Origin: Bacteroidota bacterium
GTDB lineage: Bacteria; Bacteroidota; Bacteroidia; Bacteroidales; CAIWKO01
Reading direction: 5' to 3'
Assembly: GCA_037133915.1 (NCBI GenBank)
Contig: JBAXND010000037.1
Span: 1-41,401 of the forward strand
Length of the DNA stretch: 41,401 nucleotides
The translations under genes were made by a program, and so were the position numbers. The notes under the pieces were generated by a model. It ran no database searches. It saw nothing but the letters and a program-made list of their open reading frames with translations, and was not told the origin of the DNA. Of the stretch, positions 33,167 to 41,401 are shown piece by piece (position 1 is the first letter of the stretch; each line of letters starts with the position of its first letter).

Positions 33167-35170
33167 ATGAAAAAAAATGCTTATAAATTTTTAATGACCG
33201 TTATCCTGATAGGGATAAGTGGCCTGATGGCGCAAAACACTTCTGACCCTGTGCTGTTGAATGTAGCCGGAGAGTCAATTACAAAATCCGAATTCCTGAA
33301 CGTTTACAAAAAGAATAACGTTAAGGGTGAGGCGATGGATCGGAAATCGTTGGAGGAATATCTTGACTTGTACATCAACTTCAAACTTAAAGTTAAGGAA
33401 GCTGAAGAACTGGGTCTTGATACGGCTATATCATTTAAAACAGAACTTGCCGGATACCGTAAACAACTTGCACAACCCTATCTTACCGATAAACAAGTTG
33501 ACGAATCATTGCTTCGCGAGGCTTATGAGCGTATGCAGGAAGATTTGCGTGCAAGCCATATTTTGATAAAACTCGATAAAAATGCAACGCCCGAAGATAC
33601 CCTTGCCGCGTATAAAAAAATCATGAAACTGCGCGAACGCATTATGAAAGGCGAAGCATTTGAAAAAATTGCTAAAGAAGCGTCCGAAGATCCATCATCA
33701 CGCGACCGTGAAGATCCAACAAACAAACAGGTGGTAAAAGGCAACGGAGGCGATCTGGGGTTCTTCACTGTTCTCGATATGATTTATCCGTTTGAAACAG
33801 GCGCCTACAACCTCCACGTTGGTGAAGTAAGCATGCCTGTTCGCACTGATTATGGGTATCACCTGATAAAACTCACCGACCGTAAACCCGCCATGGGCAA
33901 GGTACAGGTAGCGCACATTTTCATAACTGTTCCTAAAGATGCCAAACCCGAAGATACGGCAGGCTATAAAAGTAAAATACTGGAAGTTTATGCCAAGATT
34001 AAAAATGGCTCAAGCTTCGAGGATATGGTTACACAGTATTCTGATGACAAAGGCTCGGCCACAAAAGGCGGTATTTTACCGGCATTTGGTGTAAACCGCA
34101 TGGTTCCTGAATTCATTGTAGCCATTCAGAAACTTAAAGATATTGGCGCTATTTCAGAACCCGTGCGTACCGATTACGGCTGGCACATTATCAAACTCGT
34201 TGACCGCAAGCCTATCAAATCGTTTGATGATGAGAAGAGTATTCTCAAATCACGTATTATGAAAGACAGCCGTGCTTCTATGAGTAAGGGTGCCGTGATT
34301 AATCGTATTAAAAACGAGTACAAATTCATGGAATTTGCAGGCACAAAAAATGATTTCTACACTGTACTCGACACAACTGTATTCGATGGTAAATGGGATA
34401 TTCAGAAGGCACAAACTCTTAATAAAAACATGTTCAGTCTTGCGTCAAAAAATTATACGCAGCAAGACCTGGCCAAATATATTGCCACACATCAGAATAA
34501 AAGAGCAAAAACCGGCTTCCCGACCTTTGTAAACGAAAAATATAACGCCTTTGTGGATGAGAGCTGTATTAACTACGAAGATGGTCGTCTGGAAACCAAA
34601 TATCCTGAGTTCCGCGCCCTGATGAAAGAATATCGTGATGGCATTTTATTGTTTGAACTTACTGATCAGAAAGTGTGGTCGAAAGCGATTAAAGATACCT
34701 CAGGACTTGAAGAATTCCACGCCAAGAACAAAAACAATTACATGTGGGATACCCGCCTCGACGCTTCTATTTATACCTGCAAAGACGCTGCTACAGCAAA
34801 AGCGGCACGCAAACTCGCCAAATCACAGGAGAAGAAAAAACTCAGTGATTCAGACATCCTGAAAAAAATCAACACCGACTCTATTCCGGTTCTGAAAATT
34901 GAAAGTAAGTATTTTCTGAAAAAAGACAACGCACTTATCGACTCCATTAAATGGGAAAAAAGCATTACTTCCGATATCAATAAAGGAAAATCAGTCGTAT
35001 TCGTTTCAGTTCACAAAGTAATGGCTCCCGAGCCCAAAACACTTAAAGAGGCCAAAGGTCTTGTGACTGCCGATTATCAGAATTATCTGGAAAAAGAATG
35101 GATTGACGCCCTCCGCAATAAATACAAATGGGACGTTAACAAAGAAGTTTTTGAATCGTTGTTGAAATAA
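33167..35170 (+). CDS. Periplasmic parvulin-type peptidyl-prolyl isomerase with two PPIase domains
   Basis: A 667-residue exported isomerase. The ATG at 33167 starts a signal peptide (MKKNAYKFLMTVILIGISGLMAQ); a TTG three codons upstream is less likely. An N-terminal helical chaperone-like region (about 30-120) is followed by two parvulin domains at about 120-235 (RASHILIKLD, GGDLGFFTV, VRTDYGYHLIKL) and 235-345 (QVAHIFITVP, KGGILPAFG, VRTDYGWHIIKL). The C-terminal half is charged and of unknown fold. It should assist folding of outer-membrane and secreted proteins in the periplasm. It heads a run of four same-strand genes. Confidence 0.9.
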   Translation: MKKNAYKFLMTVILIGISGLMAQNTSDPVLLNVAGESITKSEFLNVYKKNNVKGEAMDRKSLEEYLDLYINFKLKVKEAEELGLDTAISFKTELAGYRKQLAQPYLTDKQVDESLLREAYERMQEDLRASHILIKLDKNATPEDTLAAYKKIMKLRERIMKGEAFEKIAKEASEDPSSRDREDPTNKQVVKGNGGDLGFFTVLDMIYPFETGAYNLHVGEVSMPVRTDYGYHLIKLTDRKPAMGKVQVAHIFITVPKDAKPEDTAGYKSKILEVYAKIKNGSSFEDMVTQYSDDKGSATKGGILPAFGVNRMVPEFIVAIQKLKDIGAISEPVRTDYGWHIIKLVDRKPIKSFDDEKSILKSRIMKDSRASMSKGAVINRIKNEYKFMEFAGTKNDFYTVLDTTVFDGKWDIQKAQTLNKNMFSLASKNYTQQDLAKYIATHQNKRAKTGFPTFVNEKYNAFVDESCINYEDGRLETKYPEFRALMKEYRDGILLFELTDQKVWSKAIKDTSGLEEFHAKNKNNYMWDTRLDASIYTCKDAATAKAARKLAKSQEKKKLSDSDILKKINTDSIPVLKIESKYFLKKDNALIDSIKWEKSITSDINKGKSVVFVSVHKVMAPEPKTLKEAKGLVTADYQNYLEKEWIDALRNKYKWDVNKEVFESLLK

Positions 35171-35181
35171 CAATAAACACG

Positions 35182-35231
35182 AAGGAAGTCGTGATGACCG
35201 GCAGGCAGCCGCATCCTGACTTCCTTTTTTT
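35182..35231 (+). terminator. Perfect-stem hairpin with T-run between isomerase and lipoprotein genes
   Basis: AAGGAAGTC (35182-35190) and GACTTCCTT (35218-35226) form a 9-bp perfect stem followed by T residues. It sits in the 65-base gap and overlaps the upstream part of the next frame, which supports the later start at 35236. It may attenuate read-through in the operon. Confidence 0.7.
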
Positions 35232-35235
35232 ATTT

Positions 35236-36099
35236 ATGAGAACACGGTATTTTTATTTCATATTACCACTGATCCTGATTATTTCATCCTGCTCAAGCAG
35301 CGATAAAAAGGACAACCGCGAAAATGCGGTTGCCAGGGTATATGATAATTATTTGTACCGTAGCGACCTTCAGGATATGGTGGCTCCGGGGATATCGGGA
35401 AAAGACAGCCTTGCCCTTGTGAACGAATATATAGACAACTGGGTGAGGCAGCAGTTGCTGCTGCGCATGGCCGAAGATAACCTGCCTAAAAATAAAATGG
35501 ATTTTACAAGGCAACTCGAAGATTACCGCAGTTCTCTGATTATTTTCTCTTACGAACGCGAACTCATCAGGCAAAAGCTGGACACCACCGTTTCTGAGCA
35601 GGAAGTAAAAGATTATTATGAAACGCACAAAGGAGAATTCGAACTTAAAGACAACATTGTAAAAGTGTTGTATTTCAAAGTCAATAATAATACACCTGTT
35701 ACACTTGCGCGTGCCTATTTGAAATCTGACAGACCACAGGATAAGCAAAAACTTCAGGATTTTTGCATGAAATATGCCATCAATTATTACCTCGATGACC
35801 AATCATGGCTGCTGTTTAACGATATTCTTAAAGAAATCCCCATCAACACTTACAACCAGGAAGAATATCTGAAGAATAACCGGCTGATTGAAATTCAGGA
35901 TTCGACCTATCACTACCTGATGAACATCAAAGGTTTTATGATAAAAGAGAGCCTATCGCCGCTAAGCTTTGAGAAAGGCAATATCCGCGAGATTATTCTC
36001 AATAAAAGAAAACAAAAGCTTATTGACGAAATGCGAAATAATATTTATAATGAAGCGGTGAAAAAAAGCAATTTCGAAGTCTTCACCGAAAAGAAATAA
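35236..36099 (+). CDS. SurA-like lipoprotein without PPIase domain
   Basis: A 287-residue lipoprotein. The ATG at 35236 gives MRTRYFYFILPLILIISSC, with a lipobox (ISSC) whose cysteine is residue 19. The open frame upstream overlaps a terminator hairpin and is unlikely. After a Ser-rich spacer the protein is helical and charged, resembling the N-terminal chaperone part of SurA-type isomerases (YLYRSDLQDMV, LVNEYIDNWVRQQLLLRMA, VKDYYETHKGEF). No GG-F or H-I-L parvulin signature is seen. It probably acts as a membrane-anchored periplasmic chaperone with the isomerases on either side. The SurA relation is inferred from pattern and context. Confidence 0.75.
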   Translation: MRTRYFYFILPLILIISSCSSSDKKDNRENAVARVYDNYLYRSDLQDMVAPGISGKDSLALVNEYIDNWVRQQLLLRMAEDNLPKNKMDFTRQLEDYRSSLIIFSYERELIRQKLDTTVSEQEVKDYYETHKGEFELKDNIVKVLYFKVNNNTPVTLARAYLKSDRPQDKQKLQDFCMKYAINYYLDDQSWLLFNDILKEIPINTYNQEEYLKNNRLIEIQDSTYHYLMNIKGFMIKESLSPLSFEKGNIREIILNKRKQKLIDEMRNNIYNEAVKKSNFEVFTEKK

Positions 36100-36159
36100 A
36101 GACAGGATAATAATTGCATCAATACTCAGTTATATACGCTACAAACCCAACGCAACCGA

Positions 36160-37533
36160 ATGACGAAACTGAAAATATTAATTATTGCATTTTTGATCAT
36201 GCTTTCCGCCGGAATCTATGCTCAACCGGGCATCGACAGTACGTCCGTTCCTAAAGATAAAATACTCATTGATCAGGTTGTTGCCGTAGTAGGCAGCTAT
36301 ATCATTACGTATTCCGACGTGGAAAATGAATACCTCCAATTTCTGATGCAGGGCAATACCAAAGGAATGGCAGCGCGATGCAGCATACTGGAAGAATTGC
36401 TGTTTCAGAAGCTGCTGCTGAATCAGGCCGACCTGGACAGCGTTCAGATAACGGATAAACAGGTGGACGCCGAAGTGGATCGCCGCATGCGCTATTTTAT
36501 TGACCAGATTGGTTCGAAAGAAAAGCTTGAGGAGTATTTTAAGAAATCGATGCTGGAGATAAAAGAGGATTTAAAACCCAAGATTAAGGATCACCTGATG
36601 ATTCAGCAGGTGCAGTCCAAAATTACTCAGGATGTAAAAGTGACGCCATCGGAAGTGTCAGAATATTTTAACAGCATACCACCCGACAGCCTGCCATTGA
36701 TAAGTTCAGAAATTGAAGTTTATCAAATAGTAAAAGAACCGCCCGTGAGCTCGGATGAAGTGCAGATTGCCACACAAAAAATTACCGACCTGCGCAACCG
36801 TATTCTAAAAGGCGAGAAATTCGCCACCCTTGCAAATCTGTATTCCGAAGATAAAAACACCATGACCAAAGGCGGTGAAATTGGTCTTACAGGACGCGGA
36901 GAGCTGCCAACGGAAATAGAAGCTGTAGCTTATGGAATGAAGCAGGGCGATGTTTCACCGATTATTAAAACCAAGGAAGGTTATCATATAATTCAATTGA
37001 TAGAGCGTCGGGGCGAGTATATCAATATTCGTCAGATACTCATCATCCCCAAACCGTCAACACTGGATCTGGTGCAGGCACGAAAAGATCTGGAGAATAT
37101 AAAATCATTGATAGAAATGGATTCTATTACCTTTGAGAAAGCCGCCGTAAAACATTCAACCGACCCAACCGGGGTGAATGGCGGAGCCATCATAAACGCC
37201 TACTCCGGTAACACAAAATTTGATCCTGCCGACCTTGACCCTACCATCTTTTTTATCATTGATAAATTGAAAGTCGGAGAAATATCAGCGCCCCAGCTTT
37301 TTACCGATGAAAATGGATTGCAGGCATACCGCTTGCTGTTGCTTAAATCGCGCACTGCGCCGCATAAAGCAAACCTTAAAGACGATTATCCTAAGATTCA
37401 GGCAACCGTTCAAAGCATCAAGCAAAATAAGGAAATCAATAAATGGATCAATAAAAAGACCGAGAAGACCTACGTTAAAATCTCCAATGATTTTGATGAC
37501 TGCAAATTCCAGTATGACTGGGGGAAAAAATAA
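36160..37533 (+). CDS. SurA-like periplasmic peptidyl-prolyl isomerase
   Basis: A 457-residue exported chaperone and isomerase. Signal peptide MTKLKILIIAFLIMLSAGIYAQ. The SurA N-domain starts IDQVVAVVGSYIITYSDVENEY. Two parvulin domains lie at about 185-285 (EVYQIVKEPP, KGGEIGLTGRGELP, IKTKEGYHIIQL) and 285-390 (NIRQILIIPKP, NGGAIINAYSG), the second more divergent. It ends with a helical tail. It escorts unfolded outer-membrane proteins to the BAM machinery in related bacteria. It lies 60 bases after the lipoprotein and 51 before the MoxR gene, with no terminator seen. Confidence 0.9.
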   Translation: MTKLKILIIAFLIMLSAGIYAQPGIDSTSVPKDKILIDQVVAVVGSYIITYSDVENEYLQFLMQGNTKGMAARCSILEELLFQKLLLNQADLDSVQITDKQVDAEVDRRMRYFIDQIGSKEKLEEYFKKSMLEIKEDLKPKIKDHLMIQQVQSKITQDVKVTPSEVSEYFNSIPPDSLPLISSEIEVYQIVKEPPVSSDEVQIATQKITDLRNRILKGEKFATLANLYSEDKNTMTKGGEIGLTGRGELPTEIEAVAYGMKQGDVSPIIKTKEGYHIIQLIERRGEYINIRQILIIPKPSTLDLVQARKDLENIKSLIEMDSITFEKAAVKHSTDPTGVNGGAIINAYSGNTKFDPADLDPTIFFIIDKLKVGEISAPQLFTDENGLQAYRLLLLKSRTAPHKANLKDDYPKIQATVQSIKQNKEINKWINKKTEKTYVKISNDFDDCKFQYDWGKK

Positions 37534-37584
37534 GCTGTACTGACTGAAAAATTAATTAATTTCGGATACTAAATTTTTGACAAT

Positions 37585-38550
37585 ATGACCTATAAATCTG
37601 ATGCAGAAGCACTGGATGCCCTGGTGGTAAAATACAAACAACTGAAAGGCGAAGTGGCCAAAGTAATCGTTGGCCAGGATGATGTAGTACGAAGCCTGCT
37701 TATTTCTATTTTCAGCAAAGGCCACGGATTGCTGGTGGGAGTTCCCGGACTGGCAAAAACGCTTATGATAACTACTGTTGCGCAAGTACTCGGATTAAAA
37801 TTCAACAGAATACAGTTCACCCCCGACCTGATGCCTTCTGATATTGTAGGAACGGAAATCCTGGATGAAAACCGCAAATTCAGATTCATCAAAGGACCCA
37901 TCTTTTCCAATATTATTTTAGCTGATGAAATAAACCGTACACCGCCCAAAACACAGGCCGCATTGCTCGAAGCCATGCAGGAAAAAGCCGTGAGTGTGGC
38001 AAGTACAACCTACAAACTCGACGAGCCATTCTTTGTATTGGCAACACAGAATCCGATTGAGCAGGAAGGAACCTATCCCCTGCCCGAGGCGCAGCTCGAC
38101 CGTTTCATGTTCAACATATGGCTCGATTATCCTACGCTTGAGCAGGAAATAAATATTGTAAAACAAACCACTACCGCACATATTCCCGAAACTACGGTGG
38201 TGATGAGTGCCGAGGAAATACTGTATTTCCAAAGTCTGGTGCGTCGCATTCCGGTACCTGAAAATGTTTACCAATATGCAGTAAAACTCACTTCGCTCAC
38301 CCGCCCCAAAACTGCCGGAGCGCATGCCATAACCAACGAATATATTTCGTGGGGAGCCGGCCCGCGTGCATCGCAATACCTCGTATTAGGTGCAAAATGC
38401 AGTGCAGCGCTTCGCGGCAAATATTCACCCGACATTGAAGATGTGCAGCAGATAGCCACCATGGTACTTCGCCATCGTATTGTAAGGAATTACAAGGCTG
38501 AAGCCGAAGGAATGGGCATTGACGATATTATTGCAAAGTTGATGAAGTAG
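37585..38550 (+). CDS. MoxR-family AAA+ ATPase
   Basis: A 321-residue cytoplasmic ATPase. Walker A is GVPGLAKT (Gly52-Thr59), Walker B ILADEIN near residue 110, followed by RTPPKTQAALLEAMQE, a hallmark of the MoxR group. The sensor region includes LATQNPIEQEGTYPLPEAQLDRFMF. MoxR ATPases act as chaperone-like partners of von Willebrand-factor-A proteins, often in envelope stress. The usual DUF58 and Bat genes do not follow; a protease on the opposite strand does. Its place behind SurA-type genes suggests an envelope-related role. The ATG at 37585 gives a typical N-terminus. Confidence 0.95.
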   Translation: MTYKSDAEALDALVVKYKQLKGEVAKVIVGQDDVVRSLLISIFSKGHGLLVGVPGLAKTLMITTVAQVLGLKFNRIQFTPDLMPSDIVGTEILDENRKFRFIKGPIFSNIILADEINRTPPKTQAALLEAMQEKAVSVASTTYKLDEPFFVLATQNPIEQEGTYPLPEAQLDRFMFNIWLDYPTLEQEINIVKQTTTAHIPETTVVMSAEEILYFQSLVRRIPVPENVYQYAVKLTSLTRPKTAGAHAITNEYISWGAGPRASQYLVLGAKCSAALRGKYSPDIEDVQQIATMVLRHRIVRNYKAEAEGMGIDDIIAKLMK

Positions 38551-38577
38551 ATTAGAACGATTAACTTTCGATCTAAT
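38551..38577. terminator. Hairpin between convergent MoxR and M4 protease genes
   Basis: ATTAGAACGA (38551-38560) pairs with TCGATCTAAT (38568-38577) apart from one A-A mismatch, loop of seven. It starts right after the moxR stop codon. No strong T-run follows, so the termination role is tentative. Confidence 0.45.
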
Positions 38578-38664
38578 TCATTCGACAAATCCGGCTTATA
38601 CGAATTTTTCTCAGAATCACAACTAAAATCAAAATCATATTTGCCTTGTGAATCGCATTAGGCT

Positions 38665-41349
38665 CTAAGGCACCTTCACTTTTATTTCAAGGTTTGGATC
38701 AGAGATTTGAATCTCCTTACTCCACTCACTTTCTTCAGCCATTGGAGAAATTGATTTTACCTTGTAAACAGGGCAAGCAGATTGCGTGCTTTGTGCATAC
38801 GGAATGCTTCCGCTTTCATTATATGTTTGAACTGTCGGTGCGCCTTGGCCATCCCACAGGTAGCGCCAGTATTTGGCTTGTGTGGCGGTATAACTGTTTG
38901 GCGCAGTAACTGTATTTCCGGGAATCTCGTCTTTCAACTCATTGCCGGTGTTGAATTTCATATAACAAATCAAATTAGCGTAATTGGGATGGGCATCGGT
39001 GACTTCTTTGTTCATCCAATCTCGGCGGATACTACGCAGAACCCCGGTATTCCATAACCTGAAATCATCAATGCTGCCGTTAAACGTATTCATGCTTCCC
39101 ATTCCTCCTATCTTCAAGGTATTAACTTCAATAGCTATATCATTAATCGTTCTACTAAACACTTCAACACCATTTTGATATAATAACAGGTTATCCTTTG
39201 ACTTTATTAATGCAAAATGTGTCCATTTACCAAGTTCCGGCGCAAAGACCGCGTTCACACGCTGTCTCAGAATTTGAACTTCAATCTTCTGTTGATTTGA
39301 TTGATAAATCATTAATTTTAATCCTCCTTTGTTATCGCTCATTGAGAAATACACCTGATTACTTGAAAGCGTATTCGGTTTTACCCAAAACTCACAAGTG
39401 AAATCTTTAAGGATTGTGTTATGAAGTACTACTGATGCCATCTGTTTGCTGTCACTGCTCAGTGACACACACCCGCCACCCGGCACTAATCCGCTTACCT
39501 TAAGTGTAATATCCTGGCCTATTTTCTCATAAGATGCGGTTGGAATAACTGACGGGTTGTAAAGATGAACCGTAAGTTCACTTTCAAGAGGATTATGCTT
39601 ACAACATTTACTATTTGCCAAAGTCATTACACATTTTACAACATCTCCATCTTTGAGTTTCGATGCCTTAAATATTTTGTTTTGAACCATTGAAATATTG
39701 TTTACATACCATTGATAGGAAGAGACATCATTTTCATCTAAAACTTCCGTAGTAAAGGTTATTGACTTACCAATAGGTGCAGGCAAAGGTATATTTGGAG
39801 TAATCTTTAGAAATGGTGTTTCATAAAATGGCAAATAAAGAGAGTTTGAATAAGCGCCGGAATTATCATCAGAATTGATAACTAAAAAACGATATGATGC
39901 CGTTTCTTCTATCAAATCCAGGCAGACCGTAGTTATTTTTTTTGCCTCGTATTTGTATGCATAGAAATTATGCCACTGGCCGGTCACCGGTTTCATTTCC
40001 GCCTTCGTTATTCCATTATAATTAGGTAATTGAATTTGTTCATCGGCTCCTTCACAAAGGTATAAACTTGTTTGTGTAATATTACCGGGAATGGCCGTTA
40101 CGGGATAATTAGGACCCACTTTTACAATTTTTTGTGAAGACGTATTTCCACATTTACCATTCGCTTTGAGGGTAATTGTATATTCGCCCGGCTTGGAGTA
40201 ATAATGGCACGGTCGTGGGCTATCGTCAGGTGCTGAGCCGTCGCCAAAGTTCCAACTGAATGTTTCCGCATAACGGCAAAGATTTTTAAAATCTATTAGG
40301 GCATTATCTGATTTTACAGTTTGAGGTGTCGCAGTAAAATTAGAAACAGTCAAGGGAGTCGCAGTATAATTCGTCCCAAGTCCCACTGCCTTCCATGCAT
40401 TAATACATTGCGTTACTTCATTGGATGTGCAACCATATTTTACTGAAGCGGCTAAGATTGATAAATCACAGCACTCTTTGTAACCGGAGTTTCGTGTAAG
40501 GTATTCGGTCAACGTTTTGAAAGCAATTATTATTGCTTTATCATGGCCAATACCCGTCACCGTATATCGCAATAAATTATCATTTGTGCCTGATCCACCC
40601 TCACTAAGCAAATAGAACCAATATCCAAGAACAGCACAATTGGAATGAGTTCCACCATGGTCCCCATTTCCAGAATACCAATACTGCCCTTTGTAAGTAT
40701 GAGGGAAATGATCAAAAAAATAATTATCCGGTTTACAATCAATTTTACCGCTTATATCTCGGAGTATTTTATCGCCTTGAAAAATGCACCAGATCTTGTC
40801 TGGTGTCGTATTCGTATATTGGCGTGCAACAGCGCAACCAAAAATATCGGCAAATCCCTCATTCAGGGCTCCGGGTTCATCTTCACTCGCCAGAAAGGCA
40901 GTGTATCTGTTTATACCATGAGTAAATTCATGACCGACCATCGATAAACTCAACCAATCTTTATGGAAAATAAGGCCATTGTTTGTAGTCAACAATTCCG
41001 ACATAGACGTACTTCGATTTGCATAACACCTAATTAACGCGCCGTTACCATCAAAACTGTTTCGGTTAAAAGTATTTTTGAAATAATCGTAAACCATTTC
41101 TGTTGCCCAGTGCAGTTCGGTAGCTCCATTTAAATATGCCTCAGAGGTTGCTGACCATTTTGTACTTTCATTTGTATAATCAACAGCTTCACGAAACGCT
41201 TCTGTACCTTTGCAATTCAACGTAACTATGCCTCCGCCGCGACCCGATTCGCGCAGCACCCAATGCCCGTCACGATATTGCATTTTTATTTGCTTGCGAC
41301 CATAATGTAATGTTTGTACAGTTGCATCAACGTCCTGAGTTGGGTCAAG
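38665..41349 (-). CDS. M4 (thermolysin-like) metalloprotease, N-terminus truncated
   Basis: The catalytic domain is intact: HEFTH zinc motif (codons at 40918-40932), the downstream NEGFADIFG glutamate and aspartate, and the GDHGGTHSN active-site histidine region. Coding similarity extends upstream of the first ATG (41283) to about 41349: TLHYGRKQIKMQYRDGHW is the usual start of the M4 mature domain. The expected signal peptide and propeptide are absent, and an IS-like sequence begins at 41350. After the peptidase come a PKD domain (about 306-395 from ATG 41283; FSWNFGDGS), an Ig-like stretch (SYQWYVN) and a LamG-like domain (about 615-760; CEFWVKP, GSIDDFRLW). No T9SS tail is seen. In its present form it is probably not exported and may be a recent pseudogene. 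Confidence 0.8.
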   Translation of the reverse strand, partial: LDPTQDVDATVQTLHYGRKQIKMQYRDGHWVLRESGRGGGIVTLNCKGTEAFREAVDYTNESTKWSATSEAYLNGATELHWATEMVYDYFKNTFNRNSFDGNGALIRCYANRSTSMSELLTTNNGLIFHKDWLSLSMVGHEFTHGINRYTAFLASEDEPGALNEGFADIFGCAVARQYTNTTPDKIWCIFQGDKILRDISGKIDCKPDNYFFDHFPHTYKGQYWYSGNGDHGGTHSNCAVLGYWFYLLSEGGSGTNDNLLRYTVTGIGHDKAIIIAFKTLTEYLTRNSGYKECCDLSILAASVKYGCTSNEVTQCINAWKAVGLGTNYTATPLTVSNFTATPQTVKSDNALIDFKNLCRYAETFSWNFGDGSAPDDSPRPCHYYSKPGEYTITLKANGKCGNTSSQKIVKVGPNYPVTAIPGNITQTSLYLCEGADEQIQLPNYNGITKAEMKPVTGQWHNFYAYKYEAKKITTVCLDLIEETASYRFLVINSDDNSGAYSNSLYLPFYETPFLKITPNIPLPAPIGKSITFTTEVLDENDVSSYQWYVNNISMVQNKIFKASKLKDGDVVKCVMTLANSKCCKHNPLESELTVHLYNPSVIPTASYEKIGQDITLKVSGLVPGGGCVSLSSDSKQMASVVLHNTILKDFTCEFWVKPNTLSSNQVYFSMSDNKGGLKLMIYQSNQQKIEVQILRQRVNAVFAPELGKWTHFALIKSKDNLLLYQNGVEVFSRTINDIAIEVNTLKIGGMGSMNTFNGSIDDFRLWNTGVLRSIRRDWMNKEVTDAHPNYANLICYMKFNTGNELKDEIPGNTVTAPNSYTATQAKYWRYLWDGQGAPTVQTYNESGSIPYAQSTQSACPVYKVKSISPMAEESEWSKEIQISDPNLEIKVKVP

Positions 41350-41401
41350 TGGAGAATACGCGCAAACTGGTCCCCTAGTTCCGCGTTAAGCTGACCCCCT
41401 T
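41350..41401 (-). mobile_element. Probable end of an IS21-family insertion sequence
   Basis: The plus strand changes at 41350 from protease coding sequence to TGGAGAATACGCGCAAACTG followed by GTCCCC, then a second related unit ending CTGACCCCC. IS21 elements of Bacteroidota often start TG and carry repeated blocks of the form GGGGTCAGTTT-n-CGGAAT on the other strand, as seen here twice. Only the tip is in the window; no transposase is visible. Confidence 0.5.

Noticed and set aside
37918..38376. 152-residue minus-strand frame inside moxR
   Set aside because: It overlaps conserved MoxR motifs and has no recognisable features.

Overview
The window looks like a chromosomal segment of a free-living member of the Bacteroidota. 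The main grounds are type IX secretion system (T9SS) C-terminal sorting domains on several secreted proteins (type A with a YPNP-like start; type B, gliding-motility-associated, on the 1126-residue protein), near absence of Shine-Dalgarno sequences, and several matches to the Bacteroidota promoter pattern TTG-N18/21-TAnnTTTG. No rRNA, tRNA, CRISPR array or prophage was seen.

Positions 1-7250 hold a secreted-protein cluster: an orphan T9SS sorting domain, two proteins with cohesin-like domains (the larger ends in a dockerin-like region), and, on the opposite strand, a subtilisin-like S8 protease, a single-domain response regulator and a tiny protein with a good promoter. After an AT-rich gap, 7753-21128 carries a secreted formylglycine-generating-enzyme-like protein and a giant 3875-residue adhesin. 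The adhesin has 26 tandem FN3-like units of about 118 residues, then Ig-like and structural domains and a T9SS tail.

Positions 21129-25000 mix housekeeping genes with dispersed DNA repeats. A heptamer array and a 15-unit, 21-bp tandem array lie between the adhesin and cysS; the second array abuts the cysS stop codon exactly. The acyl-CoA dehydrogenase gene is bracketed by long imperfect inverted repeats that share a perfect 63-bp core. It is followed by etfB-etfA, which together form an acyl-CoA oxidation and electron-transfer module.

Positions 26874-38550 are mainly envelope functions: a pair of M16 peptidases (one active-type, one lacking the zinc motif), a 1126-residue secreted type B T9SS protein, and a run of parvulin-type isomerase, lipoprotein, SurA-like isomerase and MoxR ATPase that probably supports outer-membrane and secreted protein folding. 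At the right edge an M4 (thermolysin-like) metalloprotease on the minus strand has lost its signal peptide and propeptide. The sequence replacing them resembles the end of an IS21-family element.

The most interesting parts are the giant repeat adhesin with its FGE-like neighbour, the cohesin/dockerin-like pair, and the heptamer-based repeat families. All functional calls are from reading the sequence; no database search was run.
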